Positions 28,160-36,054 of a stretch of DNA of 64,000 nucleotides are shown here, one piece after another; positions within the stretch are counted from its first letter, which is position 1; each line of letters opens with the position of its first letter. Both the position numbers and the translations under genes were made by a program. The DNA comes from Robiginitomaculum sp. Lineage in GTDB: Bacteria > Pseudomonadota > Alphaproteobacteria > Caulobacterales > Maricaulaceae. A model generated the notes under the pieces. The model saw nothing but the letters and a program-made list of their open reading frames with translations, had not been told where the DNA came from and did no database searches. The stretch lies in the NCBI GenBank assembly GCA_021776635.1, contig JAJFFN010000021.1:124001-188000 (forward strand), in the 5' to 3' direction.

Positions 28160-28966
28160 GTGGCAGACCGTAGAGTTGTTATTGTCACAGGCGGTGCCAA
28201 GGGTATTGGCTATGCCTGTGTGCGCAAATTTTACGATGACGGCGATAATGTCGTTATCGCAGACACAGATACAGAAGCGGGCTTCGATGCCGCCAGTAAA
28301 TTGGACGCTAGCGGTGAACGGGTATTATTTGTAAAGGCGGACGTATCCGACAAGCTGTCCGTACACAATCTTATCGCGGAGACCTTAAGCAAATTTAGCC
28401 GTATTGATGTGTTGGTCAACAATGCAGGCATCATCATCAAGGGCGGCATTCTTGACCTTAGCCCCAAAGATTTCGACAAGGTACTATCGGTCAATCTGCG
28501 CGGTGCGTTTTTGACCTCTCAAGCCGTGGTCAAACATATGGTCGGCGTTCTGGACGACAGCGATGACCGTTCCGGCAGTAACCGCAACCCGTTTTCCATC
28601 ATCAATATGTCTTCGGTCAATGCCGTGGTCGCCATTCCGGATATTTTGGCCTATGAGGTTTCCAAAGGCGGCATGAACCAATTGACCAAAGGCATGGCAT
28701 TACAGCTCGCCCCCTACGGTATCCGCGTTAACGGCGTTGGCCCAGGCAGTATCAAAACTGATATGCTGGCGGGCGTGGCAGAAAACCAAGATGCCTTGGA
28801 TATGATCCATTCGCGTACACCTTTGGGCCGTATCGCCAACCCCGACGAAGTCGCCAGTGTCGTGGCTTTCCTTGCCTCCGATGACGCCAGTTATATAACA
28901 GGCGAAACCATCTATGTAGACGGCGGCAGATTAGCGCTGAACTATGTGATGGCGAAAAAAGAGTAG
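28160..28966 (+). CDS. SDR-family NAD(P)-dependent oxidoreductase
   Basis: This is a classical short-chain dehydrogenase. The cofactor motif is TGGAKGIG at residues 10–17, NNAG at 87–90, Ser 151/152, and the catalytic Y165-x3-K169 in YEVSKGG. The C-terminal [11 protein letters not shown] is typical. The start is GTG with GGAG at 28151–28154. Its 268 residues are normal. The substrate is unknown; a sugar or 3-oxoacyl type is common. Its last 53 codons are repeated, detached, at 31122–31283, on the far side of kdsA-kdsD. It is convergent with kdsA, 3 bp apart. Confidence 0.88.
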   Translation: MADRRVVIVTGGAKGIGYACVRKFYDDGDNVVIADTDTEAGFDAASKLDASGERVLFVKADVSDKLSVHNLIAETLSKFSRIDVLVNNAGIIIKGGILDLSPKDFDKVLSVNLRGAFLTSQAVVKHMVGVLDDSDDRSGSNRNPFSIINMSSVNAVVAIPDILAYEVSKGGMNQLTKGMALQLAPYGIRVNGVGPGSIKTDMLAGVAENQDALDMIHSRTPLGRIANPDEVASVVAFLASDDASYITGETIYVDGGRLALNYVMAKKE

Positions 28967-28969
28967 ACC

Positions 28970-29830
28970 CTAGAGTGTAAGTCCGGCAGATTTACAAACT
29001 TCGTCAAATGATTTAAGCGTATGTAAGACATTTTCCAACGTATCGAGCGGAATCATATTTGGGCCGTCAGACGGAGCCGTATCTGGGTCTTGGTGGGTTT
29101 CCATAAACACACCGGCAAGTCCAACAGCAACGGCGGCTCTTGCCAAAACGGGTGCATATTTACGCTGGCCGCCGCTCGAAGCGCCTTGCCCGCCCGGCTG
29201 TTGTACGGAATGGGTCGCATCAAAAATCACCGGTGCGCCTGTTGCGCGAAGCTCGGGTATTGAGCGCATATCAGAAATCAGAGTATTATAGCCAAAACTG
29301 GCACCGCGCTCTGTCACCATGACATTTTTTGCGCCAAAATCTATTAATTTATTGACCACATGTTGCATATCCCATGGGGCAAGAAATTGCCCCTTTTTGA
29401 CGTTAATAATGCAATCTGTCTTGGCCGCCGCTTTTAATAAGTCTGTTTGGCGGCACAAAAAAGCAGGGATTTGTAGAATATCAACAACCTCACCGAGTTC
29501 TTTACATTGCTGTGGTAAATGGATGTCTGTCACAACCGGTAGTCCGACCTGGGTGCGCACGTCTTCGAATACGCGCAAGGCCTCTCCTAAATTTGGCCCC
29601 CGGTAGCCCTTGGTGCTGGTCCGGTTGGCCTTGTCAAACGAAGTTTTATATACGGCTTTAACGCCTACGCGCTCGGTTATGTCTTTGATTTTTGTTGCCA
29701 TCATCATAGCATGGTCTCGACTTTCCATAGCACACGGCCCCAACAAAAACGAAATGGGTTTTGTGTTGGAAAAGTCAGCGGTATATCCATCCGCAGACGC
29801 AGCGCTCACAGTGGCGTTTAATTTTGACAT
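28970..29830 (-). CDS. kdsA: 3-deoxy-8-phosphooctulonate (Kdo-8-P) synthase
   Basis: KdsA condenses phosphoenolpyruvate and arabinose 5-phosphate to Kdo-8-phosphate for lipopolysaccharide or capsule. LLGPCAMESRDHAM, YKTSFDKANRTS, RGPNLGEALRVFEDV, DILQIPAFLCRQTDLL and DATHSVQQPGG are all diagnostic. Its 286 residues are normal. It follows kdsD, which makes the arabinose 5-phosphate, in the same direction after a 178-bp gap with no gene. The NVKKGQFLAPWDM segment has the Asn of metal-independent forms. Whether this is the only kdsA in the genome cannot be seen. Confidence 0.96.
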   Translation of the reverse strand: MSKLNATVSAASADGYTADFSNTKPISFLLGPCAMESRDHAMMMATKIKDITERVGVKAVYKTSFDKANRTSTKGYRGPNLGEALRVFEDVRTQVGLPVVTDIHLPQQCKELGEVVDILQIPAFLCRQTDLLKAAAKTDCIINVKKGQFLAPWDMQHVVNKLIDFGAKNVMVTERGASFGYNTLISDMRSIPELRATGAPVIFDATHSVQQPGGQGASSGGQRKYAPVLARAAVAVGLAGVFMETHQDPDTAPSDGPNMIPLDTLENVLHTLKSFDEVCKSAGLTL

Positions 29831-30008
29831 ACAATGCCCCTTTAACTGAAACCAAGGTTATGTCCTTACGAGATTAAATAATTGTAAGCAAGTCGGATAT
29901 ACAATACTAGGGTCTATCCATGATGTAGGGATTTGTTGTGCATCCATTCCAATATTGCCGTAGAAAATACTATGTTATATGAACAAGTTTGTTCCGATAT
30001 TTTTGTTA

Positions 30009-31001
30009 TTAAAAATAGCCGTCTTGCAACAATGTTTTGACATGGATTACACCAATAGGCTTCTGGTTCTCTACTATAAATGCATTTGATATTCTGTTAT
30101 CAGTAAAAAGCTTGATTACCTCACTCATCATAATATCAAGACCGAAGGTTCCGGGCGACTTGGTCATAATATCCCCGGCAGTTTCTAATAGAAATTTACC
30201 GTCCATTGCTCTTTTACCGTCCATTGCTCTGCGCAAATCACCATCTGTAATCATGCCTTGCATATTCCCCGACTTATCGATTACGGCGACACATCCATTT
30301 AGACCTCTTGATATGGTTGAAATGACCTCTTGCATTTTTGTTGTCAACGATACCGTTGGTACGTCTTGGGGGTGTAAATCTAACCACTCGCGAACTGTTT
30401 GTAGCTGCATGCCTAATTTGCCGCCGGGATGGTGCCTACCAAAATCATCGCGCGTGAAACCTTTTTTAGCCATAACGGCCACGATTAGGGCATCTCCAAG
30501 CGCAAGCGTATTGGTAGTCGATGTGGTCGGTGCAAGGTTGTTAATACAGACTTCAGGCGTATCTGGGAGTTGCAAAACAACTTCGCAAAACTGGGCTAAA
30601 GTTGACTTTTCATCACGTGTTATACCTATGATGGGAATATGACTGCTCTTGGAGAAGGCTAAAACGTCACGAAGTTCTCGGCTTTCACCTGAATTGGATA
30701 TGGCGAGAATAACACAACCCGGCGCGACCATGCCTAAATCGCCGTGGCTTGCCTCTGTTGGGTGCATGAAAAAAGCAGGTGTTCCAGTAGACGCAAAACT
30801 AGCGGCTAATTTATTGCCAATATGTCCTGACTTTCCCACCCCTACAATGATGAGAAAGGATTTTAAGGCGACCACTAAATCAACCGCTTTTGTAAACCGG
30901 TGGTCAATTAGCTTTTCTAGTTGTTTAAGGCCATCAGATTCCGCCGCTATTACATTTCGGCCAACCTCTATACTTTCGTCTTGAGCAGAAAAATTGGACA
31001 T
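30009..31001 (-). CDS. kdsD: Arabinose-5-phosphate isomerase (KdsD/KpsF family)
   Basis: This enzyme isomerises ribulose 5-phosphate to arabinose 5-phosphate, the substrate of KdsA. An N-terminal SIS domain (GVGKSGHIGNKLAASFASTG, HPTEASHGDLGM, ISNSGES) is followed by two CBS domains (from about residue 205). ALGDALIVAVMAKKGFT and FGRHHPGGKLG match the family. Its 330 residues are normal. Between the CBS domains a six-residue unit RAMDGK occurs twice in a row, from an exact 18-bp tandem duplication. It is likely co-transcribed with kdsA. Confidence 0.93.
   Translation of the reverse strand: MSNFSAQDESIEVGRNVIAAESDGLKQLEKLIDHRFTKAVDLVVALKSFLIIVGVGKSGHIGNKLAASFASTGTPAFFMHPTEASHGDLGMVAPGCVILAISNSGESRELRDVLAFSKSSHIPIIGITRDEKSTLAQFCEVVLQLPDTPEVCINNLAPTTSTTNTLALGDALIVAVMAKKGFTRDDFGRHHPGGKLGMQLQTVREWLDLHPQDVPTVSLTTKMQEVISTISRGLNGCVAVIDKSGNMQGMITDGDLRRAMDGKRAMDGKFLLETAGDIMTKSPGTFGLDIMMSEVIKLFTDNRISNAFIVENQKPIGVIHVKTLLQDGYF
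30195..30230. repeat. 18-bp exact tandem duplication inside kdsD
   Basis: TTTACCGTCCATTGCTCT occurs at 30195–30212 and again at 30213–30230. It keeps the frame and duplicates RAMDGK. Such exact copies suggest a recent slippage event. Confidence 0.9.
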
Positions 31002-31121
31002 TGTTCACCTTTGTTTCAAATAACCGTGCTCACCAAGCAAGACCCGTTTATTACCCAGTCAGACTTGTAGGCGCAAGTGATATCAAGTGCTACAATATCC
31101 TGTCCAATTTAGCAAACCATC

Positions 31122-31283
31122 ATCCATTCGCGTACGCCCTTGGGCCGTATCGCCAACCCCGACGAAGTCGCCAGTGTCGTGGCTTTCCTTGCCTCCGACG
31201 ACGCCAGCTATATCACAGGCGAAACCATCTATGTAGACGGCGGCAGATTAGCGCTGAACTATGTGATGGCGAAGAAGAAATAG
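31122..31283 (+). pseudogene. Detached 3' fragment of the SDR gene (second copy of its last 53 codons)
   Basis: These 162 bases align without gaps to 28805–28966, the end of the SDR gene, including its stop codon. I count nine mismatches. They affect eight codons; seven of these changes are silent and only the last codon changes residue (Glu to Lys). No start codon or upstream SDR sequence is present, so it is a remnant. The silent pattern implies the two copies diverged while part of working genes. Together the copies form a direct repeat around kdsA-kdsD. Confidence 0.92.
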
Positions 31284-31394
31284 GCAGGATATTGGTATAT
31301 TTATAAATACTCCAATATGGCTATTATCTATCAAAACAGAAATTGAATTACCTAACATATTTGCCAGCTACACTCTAAATACTAAATATTTAAA

Positions 31395-31451
31395 TACTAG
31401 ATAACTAGTTGACAGCGCAATCGAACGCCCCTAAATACTAGTTAACTAATA
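31395..31451 (+). promoter_or_regulatory. Hydrolase promoter with two BlaI-like operators
   Basis: TACTAGATAACTAGTT (31395–31410) and TACTAGTTAACTAATA (31436–31451) are near-palindromes of one consensus, ACTAGTTAACTAGT. TTGACA at 31409–31414 and TAAATA at 31432–31437 with 17-bp spacing form a promoter. One operator overlaps the -35 and the other the -10 end. A third copy lies before the BlaI gene. The arrangement resembles paired BlaI/MecI dyads on bla promoters. Confidence 0.7.
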
Positions 31452-31466
31452 TATAAGGAACTAACA

Positions 31467-32435
31467 ATGAAACATAATTTTATCAGCCGATTACCCGCCA
31501 TTATCTCATCGATTTACGCGATTGCGTTTTTGTCGTTTATCGGCTTGGGAGCTTACGCAAATGCCTCTGAGCACGTTCCTAAACGCGATACCGTCACTCT
31601 TCCTGCTTTCACTGACCTTACATCTCCATCATCGGTCGAGCTTTATTCTAGCGATATAGAATATGAAGTTGCACGTACCGATTCAGACTACATATTCGAA
31701 CGTTTAACATATGAAGTTGACGGGCTTGATGTTGTTGCTTTCGTATATCGCTCCACAATTGACACTAAGCCACGGCCTACTGTAATATTTAATCGAGGCA
31801 GCTATATTCGTGATGACGCCGCACCTGAATACCTAACACTTTTCCATAGATTTGCTGTGGCGGGTTATACTGTAATTGCGCCGATGTACCGCGGGAGTGA
31901 AGGGGCTCCAGGGCATGATGAAATGGGGGGTGCTGATTTAAACGATTTGATGGCAATTCCAAAATTAATTGCGGGTTTTCCATCAGTAGATTCCGATAAT
32001 CTCTTTCTATACGGTGAATCCCGAGGTGGAATGATGGTACTACAGGCATTGAGAGATGGATTCCCGGCTCGGGCGGCAGCGGTATTCGGGGCATTCACCA
32101 ATCTCGAAGCCCTTGTTAAGAGCAAGCCGCAATACGGGCCCATGGCAGATTTGATATGGCCAGGATGGAAGACAAAAGAAGACACAATATTTCCTCTTAG
32201 GTCTGCCGTTAAATGGGCAGATAAAATTAATGCGCCAGTACTAATAATGCATGGAGGAAATGATCAATCGGTGCCAGTAGAGCAATCGTTGAATTTTGCT
32301 AAACAATTAGATAATCATGATAAGCCCTATCAGTTCATAATATACGCCTACGATAATCACGTTTTAACCGAAAACTCGGTAAAACGTGATTCCGATACAT
32401 CTTTCTGGTTTGCAAAACATATGGTAAAAAAATAA
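31467..32435 (+). CDS. Exported alpha/beta hydrolase (S9/dienelactone hydrolase-like)
   Basis: A signal peptide (hydrophobic core about residues 11–30, cleavage near AYANASE) suggests periplasmic location. The nucleophile elbow GESRGG gives S185; D266 in HGGNDQSVP and H298 in AYDNHVL complete the triad. FNRGSYIRDD and MYRGSEGAPGHDEMGG resemble peptidase S9-type hydrolases. AAGGAAC precedes the ATG. Two operators of the BlaI type cover its promoter, and the repressor and M56 genes follow after 187 bp. The substrate is unknown; an esterase or peptidase acting on an envelope compound or an antibiotic is possible. It is not a recognisable beta-lactamase. Confidence 0.82.
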   Translation: MKHNFISRLPAIISSIYAIAFLSFIGLGAYANASEHVPKRDTVTLPAFTDLTSPSSVELYSSDIEYEVARTDSDYIFERLTYEVDGLDVVAFVYRSTIDTKPRPTVIFNRGSYIRDDAAPEYLTLFHRFAVAGYTVIAPMYRGSEGAPGHDEMGGADLNDLMAIPKLIAGFPSVDSDNLFLYGESRGGMMVLQALRDGFPARAAAVFGAFTNLEALVKSKPQYGPMADLIWPGWKTKEDTIFPLRSAVKWADKINAPVLIMHGGNDQSVPVEQSLNFAKQLDNHDKPYQFIIYAYDNHVLTENSVKRDSDTSFWFAKHMVKK

Positions 32436-32559
32436 ATTAAGTCAGCAAACCGTTGGGATGAGTTGGAATTGATATCAGAGTTTGAGGTTTGGTTTTGTCC
32501 CAACAAATTAGAAAAACAACCAAGAATTTGATAATTAAATGTGATTGTACCCAGACATG

Positions 32560-32575
32560 TACTAGTTAACAAATA
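32560..32575 (+). promoter_or_regulatory. BlaI-like operator before the repressor gene
   Basis: TACTAGTTAACAAATA shares its first 11 bases with the operator at 31436. It lies 48 bp upstream of the GTG start of the repressor and suits autoregulation. A half site TACTA follows at 32586–32590. Confidence 0.6.
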
Positions 32576-32622
32576 TCATTGCTCGTACTAAATAGAATAA
32601 GTCATTTACAAGGAGTATAAGT

Positions 32623-33018
32623 GTGCCGCCTAATGTTTCCCCAATTTTAACCCCAAGTGAAAAACAAATCATGGATGTCCTTTGGAGGCTCAAATCAGCT
32701 TCTGTTCAAGAAGTGCATAGGGAGTTAAATATTCAGTCTGGTAAGGCTTACAACACGGTTCTTTCTACTTTGCGTACAATGGCGACAAAGGGGTATGTGA
32801 AACACCACAAGGAACAACGTGCTTTCATATATTCTCCTACGATAAGTGAGTTTCAGGCACGCGATAAGGCAATTAACAACCTTTTGGCTAGGTTTTTTGA
32901 GGGATCACCACAACTATTCGCACAGCATCTCCTTGGGGATAGACAGCCTGAGAAAAGTGACCTGAATGCATTGATGGAAGAAATTATTGCGGCTGAAAAG
33001 GAAGGCAAAAGTGGATAA
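32623..33018 (+). CDS. blaI: BlaI/MecI/CopY-family repressor
   Basis: This is a winged-helix repressor that BlaR1-type proteases normally inactivate by cleavage. TPSEKQIMDVLWRLKSASVQEVHREL (from residue 10) and GKAYNTVLSTLRTMATKGYVKHHKEQRAFIYSP match the DNA-binding domain. Its 131 residues are normal. It starts with GTG behind AAGGAG. The 3' end overlaps the M56 gene by 8 bp, so the pair is translationally coupled. The operator at 32560 and the two at 31395–31451 are the likely targets. Confidence 0.9.
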   Translation: MPPNVSPILTPSEKQIMDVLWRLKSASVQEVHRELNIQSGKAYNTVLSTLRTMATKGYVKHHKEQRAFIYSPTISEFQARDKAINNLLARFFEGSPQLFAQHLLGDRQPEKSDLNALMEEIIAAEKEGKSG

Positions 33019-34039
33019 GTTTGCTATAATTGTTGCATTCTTGGTACTGCTTCATATTTGGCAATCGGCTCTAGCACTTATGGCTTTATTTTTGCTGGAT
33101 AATCTATTGAGGAAATCCAGTACAGAAATTCGATATTGGCTCGCCGTTGCTATCTTTTATTTTGTTGTTTTGGCGCCTTTTATATTCTTTGTACCCGGTA
33201 AAACCATATACGGAACAGCTAAGGCTATACTCGTTCAATCTCGGTTGGAGTTACATATATATGATCTTACTTGGTTAGGTATTTTTATAGGTGTAATTTG
33301 GTTAGGGGGAAGTATTGCTCACCTGTATAAATTAATACGATCTATATTGAATTCAAATGCTCTGCGGCTCTCTGCCATTTCGATAGCTTCGGTAAAACCA
33401 CCGTTAGAGGTTGAAGCCAGAATGATTCCGGTTGTGGTGTCTGATAAAGCGGGCTCACCTATGGTCATAGGGTTTTCGAAGCCTCTTATAATTTTACCAA
33501 CTTACTTTCTGAAACTTGCTTCAGATGCTGAAATACGTGCAGTCCTATTGCATGAAGAGTTTCACGTACAACGACGAGACATGATATTTTCGTTAGTAGA
33601 ACAAGTTATTATTGCGTTGCTTTGGTGGAACCCAATTATGGAGCGAATTTTGTCGAAAATACGAGTTTTAAGAGAGGTTGTTTGTGATAGATACGCTGCC
33701 GACCGTGGCGACGATCCGATTGCATATGCTAAGATTTTGACTCGGACGGCACAATATGTGCAAAATGCGAATAAATACGAAAAGGAACCATTGGCATTAT
33801 ATTCTGCTCATTTTGGCATACATTATAGGGTTAGATCCTTGATCCAGACGGACAATCAAACCCCTTCTTCAACGACATCAAGACTCATACGCAAAGTTGC
33901 CGTAAGTGTTGGGCTGATCATAGCTTTCGTCATAATAATTTTAACTACACCTCGTGCTAGTGCGGGCAATAAATCACTCCCATACACGCTCACCCCGTTG
34001 CAGAACGGGGTCCACATTGAGGCTTGGCGGATTACTTAA
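33011..34039 (+). CDS. Short BlaR1-like M56 membrane metalloprotease
   Basis: This is a zinc protease of the M56 family, expected to cleave the BlaI repressor. Three hydrophobic segments lie before the site (about residues 5–30, 40–62, 88–106). The HEXXH motif is LLHEEFHVQRRD (H181, E182, H185), with a later LREVVCDRYA. A last helix lies near residues 297–319. The GTG start at 33011 overlaps blaI and has AGGAAGG upstream. The 342-residue length leaves no room for the C-terminal penicillin-binding sensor of true BlaR1. The final 25 codons include an 8-bp GC hairpin (33992–34011) and may mark a junction. Confidence 0.85.
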   Translation: MDKFAIIVAFLVLLHIWQSALALMALFLLDNLLRKSSTEIRYWLAVAIFYFVVLAPFIFFVPGKTIYGTAKAILVQSRLELHIYDLTWLGIFIGVIWLGGSIAHLYKLIRSILNSNALRLSAISIASVKPPLEVEARMIPVVVSDKAGSPMVIGFSKPLIILPTYFLKLASDAEIRAVLLHEEFHVQRRDMIFSLVEQVIIALLWWNPIMERILSKIRVLREVVCDRYAADRGDDPIAYAKILTRTAQYVQNANKYEKEPLALYSAHFGIHYRVRSLIQTDNQTPSSTTSRLIRKVAVSVGLIIAFVIIILTTPRASAGNKSLPYTLTPLQNGVHIEAWRIT

Positions 34040-34054
34040 GGTGGCGACCTGCGT

Positions 34055-34927
34055 ATGTATGAGCGGGGTGTGAGGGGAGTTTATCCTCCCATACAAAAAA
34101 CGTATCCACGGGTTTACGCCCGCCCTTATCCTGCAGCCATGAAATTTGATGTTGCTGAAATTAATAGAATGTCGCCGCCCAATCTTTGTGGGTTAAGGCT
34201 TTGGGACTTGGGGGTTTTGGTTTCGGTGATTGCTATGTTGCGCGGTGTAATTGCCTCGGGAAATGGGTCTGTTCTTTTATATGGACGGATGGTTGTTCGG
34301 TATTCTGAAAGCTTACGCGAAAGGACACGGGATAATCTTAATATGCGCATCAAGGCTTGGGTTTTGCAGTGTCCGCGCAGAATTGCGCACGTGCGCCGTA
34401 TTATCGGAGAAGCGGCCATTCGCAATTGGCGCAAGAACCGATTGGCGGACTATGCCCTGACCAAATATTTCGGGGACTGGCGACGTAAATTTCCAAATGG
34501 GTTTTCTCACAAAAGCACCAAACCAAAGCGGCAAGCTGCGCCTAAATATAACGGTCAAACACGCGCCTATAATTGGAAGTTCTTTGCTCTAGTCAAAATC
34601 GTGAATGTGCGTGATTTCTTGTACGCGAACCGCACATCAAATGCGAAGAAAAACGCAGAAGAACAAGAAATGCAGGCCGCCTCTTATAAGCTTTGGGGGG
34701 TGGCGCCTGAGGGTGCCCTAATCTTGCGTACGTGGAAACAACCGCGCGGCGCACGCACTCGCAAGCCTATTCTGTTCACCCCTAATGAACTGGAAGTTGA
34801 ACCAGAAGAAGCAGCGGCAATAGAACCGCCCATTTTGGTTGCGCAAGAAGCGCCCAAACGAATTGAAGGTGAGGTTCAATCTGACACAGAAACTCGTGAA
34901 CGTCTACTTGACTGGCAACCGCCCTAA
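34055..34927 (+). CDS. Hypothetical basic protein, unrecognised
   Basis: I do not recognise this 290-residue protein. It is strongly basic and Arg/Lys-rich in the middle (IAHVRRIIGEAAIRNWRKNR), has one possible short hydrophobic stretch (WDLGVLVSVIAMLRGVIA, about residues 50–67), and ends in an acidic Pro/Glu-rich tail (LEVEPEEAAAIEPP). The start is uncertain: the ATG at 34055 gives a Tyr/Pro/Arg-rich lead, while 34139 gives MKFDVAEINRMS. It begins 15 bp after the M56 gene but its base composition differs. Function unknown. Confidence 0.55.
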   Translation: MYERGVRGVYPPIQKTYPRVYARPYPAAMKFDVAEINRMSPPNLCGLRLWDLGVLVSVIAMLRGVIASGNGSVLLYGRMVVRYSESLRERTRDNLNMRIKAWVLQCPRRIAHVRRIIGEAAIRNWRKNRLADYALTKYFGDWRRKFPNGFSHKSTKPKRQAAPKYNGQTRAYNWKFFALVKIVNVRDFLYANRTSNAKKNAEEQEMQAASYKLWGVAPEGALILRTWKQPRGARTRKPILFTPNELEVEPEEAAAIEPPILVAQEAPKRIEGEVQSDTETRERLLDWQPP

Positions 34928-35053
34928 TGGGTTTTACTATGAGTAATGAAAATAAGGCATGAAATCAAAAATTGGCCAAAGACTTTTAAAGAAACGCTCT
35001 AGCCAAGCAGATGTGCTATGGTATGAAAGCAAAAATCATTACAGGAGTAAGGC

Positions 35054-35887
35054 ATGGCAAAACGTGAATATCCGAGCGGCAATCTTATGGCTGGCAAACG
35101 CGGGCTTATTATGGGGGTCGCCAATAAGAACTCTATTGCTTGGGCCATCGCAGAACAGCTGGCTGCCCAAGGGGCGGAAATAGCTTTTACCTATCAAGGC
35201 GAAGCTATGGAGCGGCGCGTGCGTCCTTTGGCTGAATCGTTAGGCGCAAAAATCATCATGTCCTGCGATGTCACCGATGATGCGTCTATGGATGCTTTGT
35301 TCGGCGCCATCAAAGACGAATGGGGCGAGATGGATTTTCTGGTCCACTCTGTCGCCTTTGCAGGCCGCGATCAATTGGCCGATAGCTTTATCGACAACAC
35401 AACCCGTGAAGGCTTTAAGTCTGCGCTGGATATCTCCGCCTATAGTTTCGTTGATGCGGGTCGCCGCGCCAGCCAAATGATGAGCGAGGGCGGTGCCATG
35501 ATTACCATGACTTATCTGGGTTCAGAGCGGGTCGTGCCCAATTACAATGTTATGGGGGTGGCCAAAGCAGCCCTCGAAGCCTGCACCCGTTATATGGCCG
35601 CAGACCTTGGTCCGCGCGGTATTCGCGTCAACGCTATTTCGGCGGGGCCAATTAAAACTTTGGCCGCAGCCGGTATAGGCTCTGGTCGTCATATGTTTAG
35701 GTTCAACAAAGCCACCGCAGCCATGCAAGAGCAAACAGACCTTGAAGGCGTCGCCGGCGCCGCGCTCTATCTATTGTCGTCGCTGGGCACAAGCTGCACA
35801 GGCGAAACCCACCATGTAGACGGCGGCTTCCACGCCATAGCCATGCCCCAAGAAGGGCCGCTTAAGGCCAGTTTAGGGATCGACTGA
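35054..35887 (+). CDS. fabI: Enoyl-ACP reductase (NADH) FabI
   Basis: FabI does the last reduction in fatty acid elongation and is the triclosan target. GVANKNSIAWAIAEQLAAQG is the cofactor motif. The catalytic set is Y154, Y164 and K171 in TYLGSERVVPNYNVMGVAK. HSVAFAGRDQL and the C-terminal GETHHVDGGFHA are typical. Its 277 residues are normal. CAGGAGTAAGGC precedes the ATG. It is followed by the palindrome pair at 35910–36046. Confidence 0.96.
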   Translation: MAKREYPSGNLMAGKRGLIMGVANKNSIAWAIAEQLAAQGAEIAFTYQGEAMERRVRPLAESLGAKIIMSCDVTDDASMDALFGAIKDEWGEMDFLVHSVAFAGRDQLADSFIDNTTREGFKSALDISAYSFVDAGRRASQMMSEGGAMITMTYLGSERVVPNYNVMGVAKAALEACTRYMAADLGPRGIRVNAISAGPIKTLAAAGIGSGRHMFRFNKATAAMQEQTDLEGVAGAALYLLSSLGTSCTGETHHVDGGFHAIAMPQEGPLKASLGID

Positions 35888-35909
35888 AATGGGAATCGAC
35901 TAATCTTTT

Positions 35910-36046
35910 CTTCCTCCGTTCTTACGGGGGAAGTGGGCGCTTCTTAGCGCTCGATGGGGGTATCTCTCGTCGTGAACAAGATTGAAACTATTGCCACCAT
36001 CGCCTCCGCATGGGCTCCGGCACTTCCCCAGTAAGAACGGGGGAAG
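35910..36046. repeat. Pair of inverted REP-like palindromes
   Basis: The first unit, 35910–35933, folds as CTTCCTCCGT/ACGGGGGAAG around TCTT. The second, 36023–36046, folds as CTTCCCC/GGGGAAG. The two are inverted copies of one another over about 28 bases (CCGTTCTTAC is shared). A small GCGCT/AGCGC hairpin lies between. The layout resembles BIME-type intergenic elements. It fills the gap after fabI, which holds no gene. Confidence 0.75.
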
Positions 36047-36054
36047 GAAACGCA

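Noticed and set aside
31001..31306. A 101-codon plus-strand frame over the kdsD promoter and the SDR fragment
   Set aside because: It reads the SDR remnant in the wrong frame. The in-frame remnant has no start, so I call it a pseudogene fragment instead.
33992..34011. Hairpin ACCCCGTT/AACGGGGT as a terminator
   Set aside because: No T-run follows on either strand and it lies inside the last codons of the M56 gene.
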